From NCBI GenBank assembly GCA_963402885.1, contig OY727100.1, forward strand, positions 9,765,395-9,829,394: a DNA stretch of 64,000 bases, written 5' to 3'. The notes under the pieces are model-generated. The model was not told where the DNA came from, ran no database searches, and saw only the letters and a list, made by a program, of their open reading frames with translations. This document shows positions 25,098 through 37,370 of the stretch, one piece after another; the first letter of the stretch is position 1; each line of letters begins with the position of its first letter. Position numbers and translations under genes: made by a program. The DNA comes from Antedon bifida (taxonomy: Eukaryota > Echinodermata > Crinoidea > Comatulida > Antedonidae).

Positions 25098-26223
25098 GTA
25101 TTTATTTATAATGGCATGCTCTGAGTTGCTTAGTGTAAATTTTGGTTACTATATGTTTTTTCGTAGATGTTAAATGAACAAATAATATGTATATGTTTGT
25201 CCTGGACAGTGAATAAAATCACTAGGGAATATGCATGACAGTCAATTCCAAAATAGCGAAAAAAAAAAATTACTAAAATTCAGAACTACTGCATACTGTA
25301 ACATACTGGCAGTACTCTAAAAATCTAAATATCATTTTAGAATTTATCAATAAATCTACAAATTATGATTTGTCAATAACTAGGTTAGTATAATAATTCC
25401 AATGTCTTATCAATTGCGCAATCATTATCTAAATCACTTATTATTAATAAAAACCACAGTTCAAACATATACTGTAACTTTTCCTAATATGGTAGTCTAG
25501 TAGTAGTTAAGAATTTATGATGTAAACAAAATATTAGTTCATATTTTTATGAATATTATTTGTACTTATTCTTGTTCAATATTAATAGGTCTGTAGTCAC
25601 GGGGGTTTACGGGGGAGGTGGAATTACCGGTACATACTGTAACTTTTTTTTGTACTTTATAAAAATACATGTTTTAGAGTAACTTATTTATACAATAATA
25701 TTTTTAAACACCATGTAAATTCCTTAGGAAAGAAACACGACACTATAATGAGAAATCCCCTCCCAGTCTGAGTTTCCCTTACCCATGGGTCTGGGTGGAC
25801 CTATACAATGTGGTAACCTCAGAATTAGGATTAAATCCTTAGCTTAAATTCCCAGGTCAGTTCAATATAATGATTTAACATCCCTACTGATACAGGCAAT
25901 GACCTCACACAATTAAATTGTAACATACTATAACTACAAAACATTATAGAACTTTAATTTGCTGCACATGGTTTTGTTGAATACTGTATATGAAGGACAG
26001 GCTCCTGATATGGGTTAATCTCTTTAATCCAAGCTAACTACTAATCCACATTATATCTATCACTAATCTATTTTATACATTATCAACAGAATATGTTTAC
26101 TAAACAAAAAATAACACTTTGGACTATATCATGATTCATTCAAGAGTATAACTTAATATTTTTGATTTAGAATGCATACACTCCTTTTATTTTAAACTCA
26201 ATAATTAATTAAAAACAAAGCAG

Positions 26224-26340
26224 AAAAAAAAAGGCTTAGGGACTGGGGTTGAAAGAGCGGTGAGTTTCAACCCTAGCACTAGGACGTAGAACCTTCGACC
26301 TTGGTATTGGAAACCAACCACAAAGCTACAGCTCCACTAC
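26224..26340 (-). mobile_element. tRNA-derived SINE
   Basis: On the minus strand, GTGGAGCTGTAGCTTTGTGG resembles a tRNA 5' part with an A box (TGTAGCTTTGTGGTTGG). The B-box-like GGTTCTACGTCC lies at 26293-26282, and a T-rich stretch ends the element. The internal promoter layout supports a tRNA-derived SINE. The B box differs from GGTTCGANTCC at few positions. Confidence 0.5.
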
Positions 26341-26782
26341 AATATTTAGAATTCATGTTCTGTGTTTTACATGTATAAACTGTGCAAAATCAGTTTTAGC
26401 TTATTTACGGTAGATTAACCATTTGAATATATTTATATGGATTGCAACCAGACTTGAACTATTCAATTATAAAAGGGGACTTTCCTTGACCCCCATCAAG
26501 GCAAAATCCTTAGATACTCCAGGTTTTATTTACCGAATAATTTCTGTAGCCCACACATATTGATATTTAATGATATGTTATGGGAATTTTTTTTAAACCT
26601 GAAAGTTACAATAATAAGCCATATCTATTTCAATAATTATTAATCAAAATGTCCCAAATAAAAACATATGCCATAATAAATTGATTGTGTATAAAATTAT
26701 CCTCAATCTATTTCGCGCATAACTTAACACTAGCTGTAACCCTCACAAGGGTAGCTACAACCCTGACACTTCTTTCTCTTAT

Positions 26783-26890
26783 CTTGGGGACCTTAAGGAC
26801 CAAACAAAGTGTTCCCCTACTAGGGAGGGTTGGCCATGCTAATTAGACATATATATTTGTTTCATGGTAAAGTGTCCCTTTAATAGGGGT
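26783..26890 (+). repeat. TATTAAGGGGACAC palindromic family copy
   Basis: It contains TTGGGGACCTTAAGGACC, AAACAAAGTGTTCCCCTACT and, further right, AAGTGTCCCTTTAATAGGGG. The two halves are roughly inverted relative to each other. Confidence 0.55.
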
Positions 26891-27560
26891 TAATTTCAAA
26901 CACTAAAACCACTGCAATTATTAGTTGATGAATACTTCTTCCATAAAAATTCATATTGATCTAAAATATTTCTGCTTAGAAATGTGCCCCAAGTTGTGTG
27001 CACCTACAGTATAAAGGTTGCACAGTATGACCATTACCGGCTTTAAAGCAAGGTGATTATATATCCGCCTATTTTCAGACCAAACACTTCAATTTGTTTG
27101 TTATGGAAAAACGTGGCTGTATTAATACAAAGGTTGACACCACTGGATACATTTAGTAAATAATGCAACTGTCTTACAACAGGTGAGCAAACGAGAAATA
27201 ACTTAAACATGTTGCTGTACATTTTGGCATCCCTGGAGGATGTTTAGTGCCTATGCATGGATGCAATTAAGTTACATTTGCATGTATGGCTAGGAACGCA
27301 AAGACGTGCAACATCCTAGGGTAACATATCAATACTGAATAATAAACAATTACCATGTTATGAAAATAATTAGAAGAAAACAAGGGCCTACTGAAACAAT
27401 ACAATTAGGTATAATGCCCATGGTAAGTAAAAAATACAGTGCACTCTTTGTATATGATTACTGAAAAATTAAGAGAACAAATATTTTAAAGCATCTTTAT
27501 TAAATCAGTAGGGGAAAAGCAATGGTAAAATTTGAGAAAAAAAATGAAAATCTTTGATTT

Positions 27561-27579
27561 GGGGGGGGGGGGGGGGGGG
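27561..27579 (+). repeat. G19 homopolymer beside exon 2 donor
   Basis: Nineteen consecutive G on the plus strand give C19 on the gene's sense strand. The run starts about 19 nt into intron 2 after the donor. Confidence 0.95.
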
Positions 27580-27603
27580 TGGTGGAGAGGCATGTTTACT
27601 TAC

Positions 27604-27706
27604 CCTCATTTTGCAGAGGAAGGTTAGCTCCAGAGGATGCAGCAAATCCCTTGAATGTACGTAGAAATTCATTGTGTTCTTCTGCTACTATACTTTTTGT
27701 TAGCAC
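27604..27706 (-). CDS. ADAM/ADAMTS-like metalloprotease, exon 2
   Basis: This 103-nt exon lies between an acceptor (TTAATTTCAG) and a G|GTAAGT donor (27603-27598). It encodes residues 16-49 plus the first base of codon 50, which exon 3 completes as an aspartate codon. It continues in phase 0 from exon 1. Residues 16-23 (VLTKSIVA) finish the signal peptide, with a likely cleavage after A23. The mature propeptide would begin EEHNEFLRTFKGF. The exact phase fit on both sides is the main support, because the exon alone has no diagnostic motif. Confidence 0.75.
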
Positions 27707-28825
27707 CTGAAATTAAGTTTATACGAGATGGTAAGACAATAAAATAATAGTACAGCCGGAATAGTATCAGTAAAGAAAAGAGCCATGCTACTTGATACAA
27801 CAAAATTATATATCTGTTAGTTGGCAGTCCAGTGTACTGTCAACTGGGCAAAAATAGTCCCTTGCATTTTTAGACCATAATTTCCACTCGTAAAAAGTCA
27901 AGGTTTGTGGCTACGCAGTACTGATTTAAATCAAAAGGTTTTAGGCCAAATTAAAACCTCTCACAATCTTTGCCTTCATACCTGTCACGGACAAAGGTAG
28001 CACAGCCGTCACCACTTACCAGGTAGTCAAGAACGATCGGTAAGCATGCAAAAATAGGCCTATAATTTGAACATTTGAAACAAAAACATTAACATCCTAT
28101 GAACAGATTTCTTTATAATCCTTCATAAAAATACGTCATGTCTTCCCTACCTACGATACATTTATTTTTGTTTAGATTATTTTTAAAAGAGAGTCGATCA
28201 AGTGCCACGTGCAATTTGACATCATAACGACGTGTGTTTGTTCGTTGTGAAAATAAAGCATGTACTCAAGGGACCACACATTTCACAAATTAAAATACTG
28301 TAGTTTCGCTGAATTCACAGCGGTCAAACAGTAATTACTAATTTTACAATCTAATTATTTAACCAAATTGAAAATAAATCTATTAAAATGCAGGAAAAAA
28401 TAATGCACGTAACTCCAGCATTCAGATCTGTACTTACCAAAAAAATCCAAATAATTACGGTAAAAACATGTTTGGTGGAAAATAAGTGTTTTAAGAATGT
28501 GGCCTTCATAATTTTGCAGAAATCCACGATTTATATCCAATGATTAATTATGTAAAATATGAGTATATTCCAGTATGCAACAGTCAATATTACAGGCTAG
28601 GTGTATATTCCATTTGGTTTATTGACGTATTTCCATATACCCCTTATTTTGCTTCTAAAACCTCAATGTTTAAAATGCTGCAACAAAAGAGACGCAACTT
28701 TTCTACCAGTGACTTATTCAAGTTCGAATGAACTTAAAAGAATGTTGGCAAGTTCTTGTGGGTTTTGTTCTCGGCGCGTGTAAATGTTTTGTCACTGTCA
28801 GAGATCGTCTGCTTCACTCGACGTT

Positions 28826-28892
28826 GATTGGTTAACAGTATTCTTATCTTAAGCTGGCAGACAATTAGTTAACTCTGTTGACCAATCAGAAA
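28826..28892. promoter_or_regulatory. Inverted pair of CCAAT-type boxes
   Basis: TTGATTGGTTAACAG and, about 35 bp later, CTGTTGACCAATCAGAA form an imperfect inverted repeat with ATTGG/CCAAT cores in GC-richer surroundings. This could be a promoter or enhancer element in intron 1, or a decayed transposon. No transcription start evidence is visible. Confidence 0.25.
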
Positions 28893-29602
28893 CTTCGGTA
28901 CCGCCTACAGCTACTTAAAAGTTTTATCACGGTTCACAACTAACAGATTGCTACAAAATGAAATGCTGGCTAGGATTTTGGAAGTATTAAATGTATCAAA
29001 ACCACATAGCCCTACACATATTAATGTTATATTCGTAGAAGCGATACCCATTCTGGCACCATGATTTGTTGTGAAAAGTTTCGCTAAATATACGTAGGCC
29101 TAAATAATTGTTAACAAACCTTTTAGGTGCCATTCGAAATCTGTTATTATTCGATTAGGTAACTTATTCAATTATTGAGTGCTTATTTTTTGACAAGTTG
29201 GCAACCTTTATCGATGTTTACGTAATACATTGATGCTTACGTATAATAAATTCATCATCCATTTAACACTTTTTAATGCATAACCCTTTAACCAATATAA
29301 CCATACTGTATATATAACCAATATCAGGCAAAGAAAATAAAAACAGGCTTTATCGGGTGAGATTTAATAAATCGGCCTTAATGGGGCAGGTATTAACTGT
29401 TGAATTTAATCGGATTTATACAAATTAGAAAGGCTGGCAAACTTTACTAAGATTAATATTGAAAATAATACGTTTTGCAAACAGACGTATAATCACCGAG
29501 GTAAACAAACTGATTACTGCTATAATGTTGTAGTCTTCTACAAAACGATACAGTAGTAGGCTAATCCTTAAATATTTGGGACAATTCTATTCCGGAAAAA
29601 CC

Positions 29603-29720
29603 CTATTAAGGAGACACGTCCGTGAAACAAATATATGGTTTAACACTGTTCGGTCCACCCTTAGTAACAAGACACTTATGTTATGTTATGTCCCAAAGGT
29701 CCCCTAATAGTAATTCTATT
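29603..29720 (+). repeat. TATTAAGGGGACAC palindromic family copy
   Basis: CCCTATTAAGGAGACACGTC and CGTGAAACAAATAT are followed by CTGTTCGGTCC and, on the right, CCCAAAGGTCCCCTAATAG. It is colinear with 31341-31455 (TATTAAGGGGACAACTTCCC, GTGAAACG). Confidence 0.55.
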
Positions 29721-31340
29721 GTATATAGGAAGGGAACACACAATACTGACACCTGCAGTAAATATAACATGGTGTTACTTATTCCTTAATTTCAGTGATT
29801 GGTGTATGCAAGGTCTGACTGCGTACTCTTTAGAATCCTGGGTGTCGGTCCTTCTTTGGATCCAGGTCCAGACAGATAGATTGACCATGACCTAAAGTAC
29901 TGGGTCATAGATCATTCTGTCTCGATCTGACAAACATCGAAGTTCAATGGTACTGACATTAAGGTCATTCTCATTACAGGTTTGATGAAATAATCCTCAA
30001 AATTAGAATTTCTTTACACAGACTTCTTGTACTTCTATTCTCATTTCAAATCGATCCTACTGGTACTAAACCAAACGTCATCAGAAGCCGCCCGACCGGC
30101 CCTGCAAATTCATCAACTGGCTCATTACTGTCAGCCTAAGGAAGTACGAAGACACTTTGAACTTGTGATAAGAAAACAACTACGCCTGTACTTAATTACT
30201 CGAACGTTCATAATCGGGTGAAGGCCATGTACCAGACTATACCCTACTTGCCTGCTGCCATGGTGAATATTCTGGGGGCGACGTTTTCGGCATCAGAAAA
30301 GATTCCCATAAAGTGGCTTCAACATAAATGTTTCAAATCTCTGCTTATGGGAGTAATAGATCACGTGAGAAAAGAATAAATACACAATTTATTTTATTTT
30401 ACAAACAAGCTAAAGTGCAGGCAAAATAATTAAGAATATAAATAAAATATGCCCCGAAGAAGCCCGTTAAAGTAGTTTGTCGGTAATCTTAGATGTTAAG
30501 CAATAGGCCTAAAAATACCAGATGGGATGGACTATTACTAATAGAAAAACATTATTTTTTTACAAGTGTGTCGTAATAATAAAACAAAAGTGGTTAATAA
30601 TGCCTCATACATGAATGTTACTGCCATCATAACCTTGCTAGCTTAAGGCACTGAGAAGATGAGATGGAAAAACATTTTACGGGCTTAAAAAGGCATTCAT
30701 TACGCCTAAAGCCACCCTGAAAATTACGACCAACAGTGGTATGACCAGTAAATACAAATTAAAGCCAGTAACAGATTACAGTAGAAGATCTCTGCCGCAA
30801 GTATCTATGACGTCATACTTTTTAAAACTTTCCAAAGTAAATTCAAATTGAGGGCGCTAATAATACTGACCTCGATGCCAGTTATTTTAGGCAGGTATAA
30901 TTGTGAAAATCACAAAATTTTTGTGGCTAAATTATAGTTATTATTGAACAATAATTTAAACGGCGACAGAACAATTAGATAGTTTTATTATGTTGGCTGT
31001 CTTACGACTGTATTCTATTTGCATGGATGTGATTAGTGATTTGTCATTAATAAGATAATAATATATTAAAATGGTGATTTCCTTATAGTTACATAATTAA
31101 CAGATCCTCACACAGTAGATATAGATAATTATGAAGACAAAAAACAAATCATGGGCGAAATTCTGTTCTTTAATGTCTAGGCCTAAATATAGAATATTAA
31201 TGAGGGTGATGACAAGAAATCATTTCCTAGATTGTCCTATTTCATTACAATTCACTTTTAAAGTCGGAAATTATGACAATGCATTTAGCGTACAGACAAT
31301 AAGCAACGTAAAAATACAACTACGATACAGTAATGTCTCC

Positions 31341-31455
31341 ATTGAGACACCCCTATTAAGGGGACAACTTCCCGTGAAACGAACGGGAGGAAATGTTTAA
31401 TATACGGCAAACCGCTATTAAGCACTTTGTTGAATCTCCTGGTTGGGTCCAAACG
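31341..31455 (+). repeat. TATTAAGGGGACAC palindromic family copy
   Basis: GAGACACCCCTATTAAGGGG and ACAACTTCCCGTGAAACGAA are followed by GCTATTAAGCACTTTGTTGA and a GGTTGGGTCC. It is related to the copy at 29603. Confidence 0.55.
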
Positions 31456-32791
31456 TCTCTCTACCAATGGGGTTATTTTAGTAAATGCTGAGTTGTTTGA
31501 CCTTATCTTATTATGGAGGAATCATATTAGTACAGTAATACATTAAAATTTGCTTGTTGCTGATCTAGATTTGTCATCACATTCGTGGTTGTTTTTTTAA
31601 GTAGATGCAATTTAAACTGAAAGCGTGCATAAATGTTTCAATGCGAAAGCACATGTGAACCAATTACTACAATGATACAAATGTATTGATATAGCACCTG
31701 TAAGGAATGCAAATTAGATAGATATTAAACGTATCACACACAGCCACGTCCACAGGTGGCACATACCAAGAAATGTGCCAATATTAATTTTACAATTGTT
31801 GCATGAGGTTTTCCCCTTGTTGCTGGAAATGTCAACTGATGCAGCACACCAGGGAGTGATTCTTCACGTAAAAACTGACGAAAGCCGTAGCCGATTGAAT
31901 CGAACAATCTTGGTTCATTCGTCCATCCAATTCTACCCAGCCAACCTGTGGTTGCATTTTTTTCATTCTGTAATTGGCGAGTATATTATAGCTTGTATTT
32001 TTTTTATTAGTAGTGTTCACGGTCCAGATGACCATCGGGTTGATCTGTGCCTCCGTGGTAAACAACATTGAACTGAATACCATGCAATTATTGTAATGCC
32101 TCAACAATGTCAGTTCAAATATTTATTTTTTCAATAAGCGACCGGCCTTACTTCTGGTTATTTTTTTAGACGATTATTTAGACGGGCATATTGTTCTTCA
32201 TAATAATTATTATTAATAATGCATAGTATTATATGCTTTTACTGGTATGTACGAAAATCGAAGCTTTAAGCACCGTCGTAGAGATTTTTAATTTGGTCGT
32301 ATTTATGAACTTATAACTTTGCAAATTGCCTACTTATATGCTACAGAATTTAACTCCAATTTAAAAAGTAACGATATTTGACAGTTGCTACCTGGTAGCC
32401 AACATTTTTAGCCCAAAACTAGGCCAATCAAACTAACAGGCTTATAAACTTACAGAACCCTGATGAAGCTTTAAAGTAGAACCTCTGGAGGAGGCGGTAT
32501 TCACTTTGATCTGGACTTGACCGCAGTGTAAATGTATATAAAAACTGTTTATTATTATTATGAGGCCTAAGGAAAAAGGAAAATAGGCGCGCTTGAGGCA
32601 GAAAAAAACTAGTAGGGAACTTCTGGTTGTTTACTTCCAGGAGGGGTCTAAGCTTGGCCTAATTTTGTTGCATTAATTCAAACATACATATTTTGACAGC
32701 ATACCTAAGTTCAGGGTTTGCGATACGTCAAACAGCTTTCAGCACTAAAAACTTCCGAAATCTGAAATGAAAATCAAAACATTTTACTGAC

Positions 32792-32836
32792 CTTGATTAG
32801 GAAAATGAACGCAAAAAACACCTGCAACGACTCCAT
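32792..32836 (-). CDS. ADAM/ADAMTS-like metalloprotease, exon 1 (signal peptide)
   Basis: ATG at 32836-32834 has A at -3 and G at +4. An in-frame TAA lies 27 nt upstream (32863-32861), so this is the first in-frame start. Fifteen codons, MESLQVFFAFIFLIK, form the hydrophobic core of a signal peptide and end at a GTCAGT donor in phase 0. Joined to exon 2 they give a signal peptide of about 23 residues, as expected for a secreted metalloprotease. The first exon is inferred from hydrophobicity, phase agreement and position. No transcript data are available. Confidence 0.7.
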
Positions 32837-33469
32837 ACTATCACTGTTCGTACGTTTACGTTACAATCGAATTAGGTAATACAGTAATGATATATGTAAC
32901 TGTTATAACTGTTCCATCAATTTATATTATTGTCAATTCATTATTATTTCCGTGTGTTGATAACCGTACATTTTCAGTCGTTGAACTACAGTTTACACTC
33001 AGATAATATTTATTCACTTATTATATGAAAACAATGAAGCTATTTTAGCTTTTGAGTGGGAAGGTAAATATTAATATAAATCATTAATATTAATTCAACT
33101 TCAAATGTTTGCTGTACTTTGTACATTTAACAAGATCATTTCCGTATCCACATTCTTGAAATTAAAACATTTTAGAACCCTCTTTCAATATAGAATAGGC
33201 CTATTTAGCAAATAGATATCACGTTTAATCCTTGAAAAAATCTGTTCATTAGCCGGGGGGACATAACATAGAACCCTTATTAACAGGCGTTGGCCGTATA
33301 GTAGTATTAGGATTAATGTTTGTTCTGTGCTTCTGGTTTGTCCTAAAGGTTCTAATTATATTGTAATTTTATACGAAATTGTTTATATTGAATATGCCAT
33401 TTTAATACTTATTCACTTTAACCAAAAACTGGATCGAAAAAACAATTATTTACCTGAAAACAATGTTAT
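32837..33469 (-). promoter_or_regulatory. Presumed 5' UTR and upstream region of the protease gene
   Basis: This is the sequence directly upstream of the first ATG on the minus strand. It is AT-rich, and I see no clear TATA box at a plausible spacing, no CpG-rich block and no certain transcription start. A weak match to the palindromic family (AGAACCCTTATTAACAGG) is at about 33270-33290. Confidence 0.3.
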
Positions 33470-33997
33470 TTAAAGCCCAGGTACATGCATAAATTTTAAG
33501 TATAATATGGTTTTAATATTGTACATAAATAAAAAATTTATAATGGAAATCAAGACGAAAAAACATGATTTTTTCCTTAAAATGGTCAGATACAACATTT
33601 GGAAAAATTCTGCTATAAAAACCAGGAAGACTTTTTTTCAGTAGTTAGGTTTAACCTAATGTAATAACATGTCTGGTGACTCCCTAGTTTGCACGCGACT
33701 AAAAACACGAGAAACGTTAAAAAGTTATATTACTAGGGCATATATTTAGTCATCTGATAACATTTTTTACCACACTGTTTATTTTTCATAGTTTAAAAAA
33801 AAATGCCTCTCTATATAAAAAATTTGTGTACAAAAGAATAGAGATTTTACTGTGTAATTTGAACTATTCCCCCACTGATAAAAAAGTGCTTATTTTCAAC
33901 AAGCTCGTGTAAAAAACATAGGGGAAACTATTATATGGATCGATAATTATTGGAATGTATGATCAAGATAAATTGTTTGCCCGCACCTAGCCTTTAA
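33470..33997 (+). mobile_element. TTAA-flanked MITE, family A, copy 2
   Basis: TTAA lies at both ends. The left end is AGCCCAGGTACATGC; the right end, reverse-complemented, is AGGCTAGGTGCGGGC. It is colinear with 22363-22948 but shorter, with small deletions and many substitutions, so the family is old. Confidence 0.8.
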
Positions 33998-34163
33998 AGC
34001 AAAAATACTTAAATTATCTGTCAGACAATGGTTTTTAAATTAACTGTTTCTTTCATTTTTTATAATTAAAATAATTACTTTTTTTGGTTTTTTTTTACAG
34101 AAGTGAATAACTTTATTAGAACTGGAAATGGCCTATTTAAAGTTTGATTTTATTTTTTGGGGT

Positions 34164-34179
34164 GGGGGGGGGGGGGGGG
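34164..34179 (+). repeat. G16 homopolymer
   Basis: Sixteen G, preceded by GGGGT. Confidence 0.95.
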
Positions 34180-34223
34180 ACAATACATCTTTAACATAAC
34201 AAAAATGTTATGAAATTAAAGTA

Positions 34224-34275
34224 GAACCCTTACTAAAGAAACACCATTGGCGACCCAACAAAGTTTATCTTGATA
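34224..34275 (+). repeat. TATTAAGGGGACAC palindromic family remnant
   Basis: AGAACCCTTACTAAAGAAAC, ACCATTGGCG and ACCCAACAAAGT follow the family order. Confidence 0.4.
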
Positions 34276-36178
34276 ATATTGCCTACGGTTTGCCGCAGGG
34301 TTAACCTATTTTGCGATAGGGGTAAAATTTGCCTAAATATGCACAAGCTGCATGAACGATTTCAGACAGTAAATCATCATCATCATGACAAATATTGCCA
34401 ATTTACTTGGGAGTAGACTCGATATTTATTGCTCTCAGTTGTATATAGTTTATATATTATATTACACATGTTCCGGGCAATACAATTATTGATATTGTAG
34501 ATGCAGTTGTTTATGATCCATTTGAATGTAAATACCCTCAAGAGAGTGTATATTTTTTATTGAATTTGTGTAGATTTACCTTATTATCTTCGTCATGTAA
34601 ATTCCTATATTGATTGTCCCATGAAATACTGGCGTATTGAGTCATCGTTACGATAGATATTTTGTAGATATTTAGCCGCTTTGGAATTCAATATTAATAA
34701 TCATATTATTAAACGTCGTTTATTGTTTGTGTCAGATTTATTAGAGTCAAGGCATCTGGGTTAAATATTTTTAGAATCAAATGTTTTGATTTATATATGT
34801 AGCCTTTAATATAACATCATTGAGTATTTTGGGATCCTCATTCCAGTGCTTGCTTAGGCCCTTTTCGGGGGAAAAACGCCGTAATAATCTTGGCTACGGG
34901 CTAGACACCGTCGGCATGGGTTATATAATAACAATGTGATCTATTGGTGGGAGTGGCGTAAAGAAAATGTTTCTTTTCAAGTTAAAAAAAAATACTCCCA
35001 CCAATATATCTCCTTGAATTTACCAAATATTTCTTTTAAACTTACTGACGTACACAACAATGGACTGCCGTTATAACGTAAACAATTTTTTTTTTTAAAG
35101 ATAACCGGAGGCATGATTCTTTAATTAATTATAGTTTATAGTCCTACACGCGTACTTCGATTTTTGTAATGTATGTAATAGTGTATAATAATCATTAAAA
35201 GACATTTCTTCATGACTCGGATCAGAGGAAATCCGATTCGTAACTATTTAAAAAAGTTATAACATTAATAATAGTTTTTGTTGTGACTATTAAAGGACAT
35301 TTAGTCATGGTAAATGAAGATCTTGAAAACCAATAACCAGCAGTCAGTGAGTGGAGTGGACCAACCTTGTAATTTGATTGACTAATTAATATACTTAATG
35401 AGTTGTTTGATTAACTTGTCATGCACCTAATAAAGTGATATCTGCTGTTTGATGATCTCATCACAAGTCACTATAAAGTGGTCAATAGTTGAGATAGATA
35501 TACCAGATGGTTACAAATTCAAATATTGTGGGTCAGACAATAATTACCGTGTTCGCATTTACATCATTACTCACATTCTAGTATTTTGTTTAGCCTATGT
35601 AGTAATATTAATAACCTACCACATACACAATTTTCAAAGATCGACTTGAAATTTATGTTCGCAATTACAAACAAGTTAGTATTTGTTTTTCATTCAGAAT
35701 TCTGTCAAATATGACATATGCCTAAAAGTTGTACGTAGATTTGTGGTTCTAATTATAATATTAATACAGTACTGTATTAATTCAAATATCATTATCATTT
35801 AGATAATCGACAGCGTTAAAATATCACCTTTCTGTGTAATGTAATCTAAAACGTTTAAAATGTCATATACGGTTAAGTTAATTGGATGTTTTGAAGAAGA
35901 ACGATTTCAACGATCTCGTCGGTGTCAAAGCATGGTGGAGTGACGTTTCTGTGAAATGTAATTCTATAGAAAATGTGTTCAAAATGTCAGAAATGAAAGA
36001 AATTCTACATTACGTTAAAAACAGAATTTAAAAAAAACTTAAATCTGTTAAATCAGCTGTATACATAGCTTCTCAAGAAGAACAACAGAACCTGCCATCC
36101 AAGTTTAAATATTAGTTTGTTAAAGGAATTTTCTAATTCAATAAAATTTGTAAAATTTACTATTCTGTTTAGCTCACT

Positions 36179-36250
36179 ATGTCGGTCGGTTGTCGGTAAA
36201 CACTAACTCAAATTTGAGCACGCGACTGCAACCATTGTATATGGCCTTGT
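36179..36250 (-). repeat. Dispersed repeat containing GCAGTCGCGTGCTCAA, copy 2 (inverted)
   Basis: The reverse complement matches 3860-3932: AAGGCCATATACAATGG, TTGCAGTCGCGTGCTCAA, GTTAGTGTTTACC, CAACCGACCGACATAG. Confidence 0.7.
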
Positions 36251-37370
36251 TTAGGCAAGATATACTACAGTAACAAGAAAGTAAATCCAATAAACATAAA
36301 ACAAAATGAAAATAAGAAAATTAAATGATACTGCTGTCTTTCAACATGAATTAAATGCCAAAATATGTATTTTTTAAATGTTTGCCAAGATTTAAAATCA
36401 AATTTTCGTTTTCTAAAAAAGTAGATGTCTTCGCTGTCTAGAGATTTAAAAAAAAATCTGCTAAATGTTATTAGATCAAAGGTTAATTATGTTTTGGTTG
36501 TTTTTGTTTTCCTGTCTTACATTGTAAGCGAAGACATGTCAGCATTTTAAAAATTAGATTAAATAATTAATTTAAGTATATAAGGTTATCAAACTAAAGT
36601 TTTAAAAAAGTAGATAGACCTAATAACAATTAATGTATGGACGCAACTGATGATAATAGGAACAATAAAATAATAAATTGCTAATAAAACAAAAATATTG
36701 AGTGTTGTTAAAAAATGAGTATTATTAGTCCGACTACTCTGACGTAATTGTACACAAATGAACAAACTTTTACACATACGAGTTTGCTAAAATGATATAA
36801 TACATATTACCGTAATGATTCAATGAAGAAAGTGGGTAAAAATAACAGAAACATCTCCTCCCAATTAGTAGACGTGAGGGATTAGGGATAGAACCTACGC
36901 CTAAAATGACAGACGTTTTTCGAAAAATAATAAGAGCGATGCAGTCTACAGCATAAAAATATTTTGGAAACTAGAATTAATGGCTAGACGTTTTAATTAG
37001 ATGATATTTTGGCCTATATCGTCGGTCCAGTTATACTCGTGAAAAACTAGAATAAACTTACTGTAGGCCTACTTACTAATCTGGATGTCATCATTTTCGC
37101 ATCTCCAACCATTGATTCATGATCTAGACTGATCTCCACCTTTCTTCAAATAGATTCTTCTGTGAGCGATCCTTGCACAAGATCAGTTCTTCCATATGTC
37201 ATCGTTAATGTTTTCTGTGATGTCATCCTTTTCTTAATATATTCCTCATGATGTGGTCAGTTTGTTTTCTCTTTAGGCCTATCTCTCCAAGTTTCAGTTT
37301 CCACAACAATCGGTGGAGGCATACTTAATTCTAAGATACGTTTTACTTTTTTTTCATTTTTGAAAATGAC

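Larger units (their letters stand above)
14589..27603 (-). other. Intron 2 of the ADAM/ADAMTS-like gene
   Basis: About 13 kb lie between the exon 2 donor (GTAAGT at 27603-27598) and the exon 3 acceptor. It contains a complete gypsy-type element at 15720-19102, a minisatellite at 20515-21240, two TTAA-flanked MITEs (22363-22948, 24569-25097), a SINE (26224-26340), a palindromic-family copy (26783-26890) and a G19 run (27561-27579). Positions 19370-19750 are more GC-rich than the rest, with a CCGGATT/AATCCGG inverted repeat, but have no recognisable coding frame. Elsewhere I see only AT-rich intronic sequence. Confidence 0.75.
27707..32791 (-). other. Intron 1 of the ADAM/ADAMTS-like gene
   Basis: About 5.1 kb lie between the GTCAGT donor (32791-32786) and the exon 2 acceptor. 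It holds palindromic-family copies (29603-29720, 31341-31455) and a CCAAT inverted pair (28826-28892). A less AT-rich stretch at about 31740-32070 is open in both directions, but its product is not recognisable. Nothing else is supported. Confidence 0.65.
33998..37147. other. Gene-free AT-rich stretch
   Basis: It holds a G16 run (34164-34179), a palindromic-family remnant (34224-34275), an inverted copy of the GCAGTCGCGTGCTCAA repeat (36179-36250) and otherwise AT-rich sequence. No coding frame with recognisable similarity was found on either strand. Confidence 0.5.

Noticed and set aside
27987..28060. Cassette exon in intron 1 ending at a GTAAGTGG donor
   Set aside because: Its length would break the clean phase-0 join of exons 1 and 2, and no family similarity is seen.
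31775..32107. Overlapping open frames of 98 and 91 codons on opposite strands
   Set aside because: Neither peptide has a recognisable domain. They lie in intron 1 and probably reflect locally lower AT content.
36885..36895. B-box-like GGTTCTATCCC (minus) suggesting another SINE
   Set aside because: No convincing A box at the right distance and no tail.
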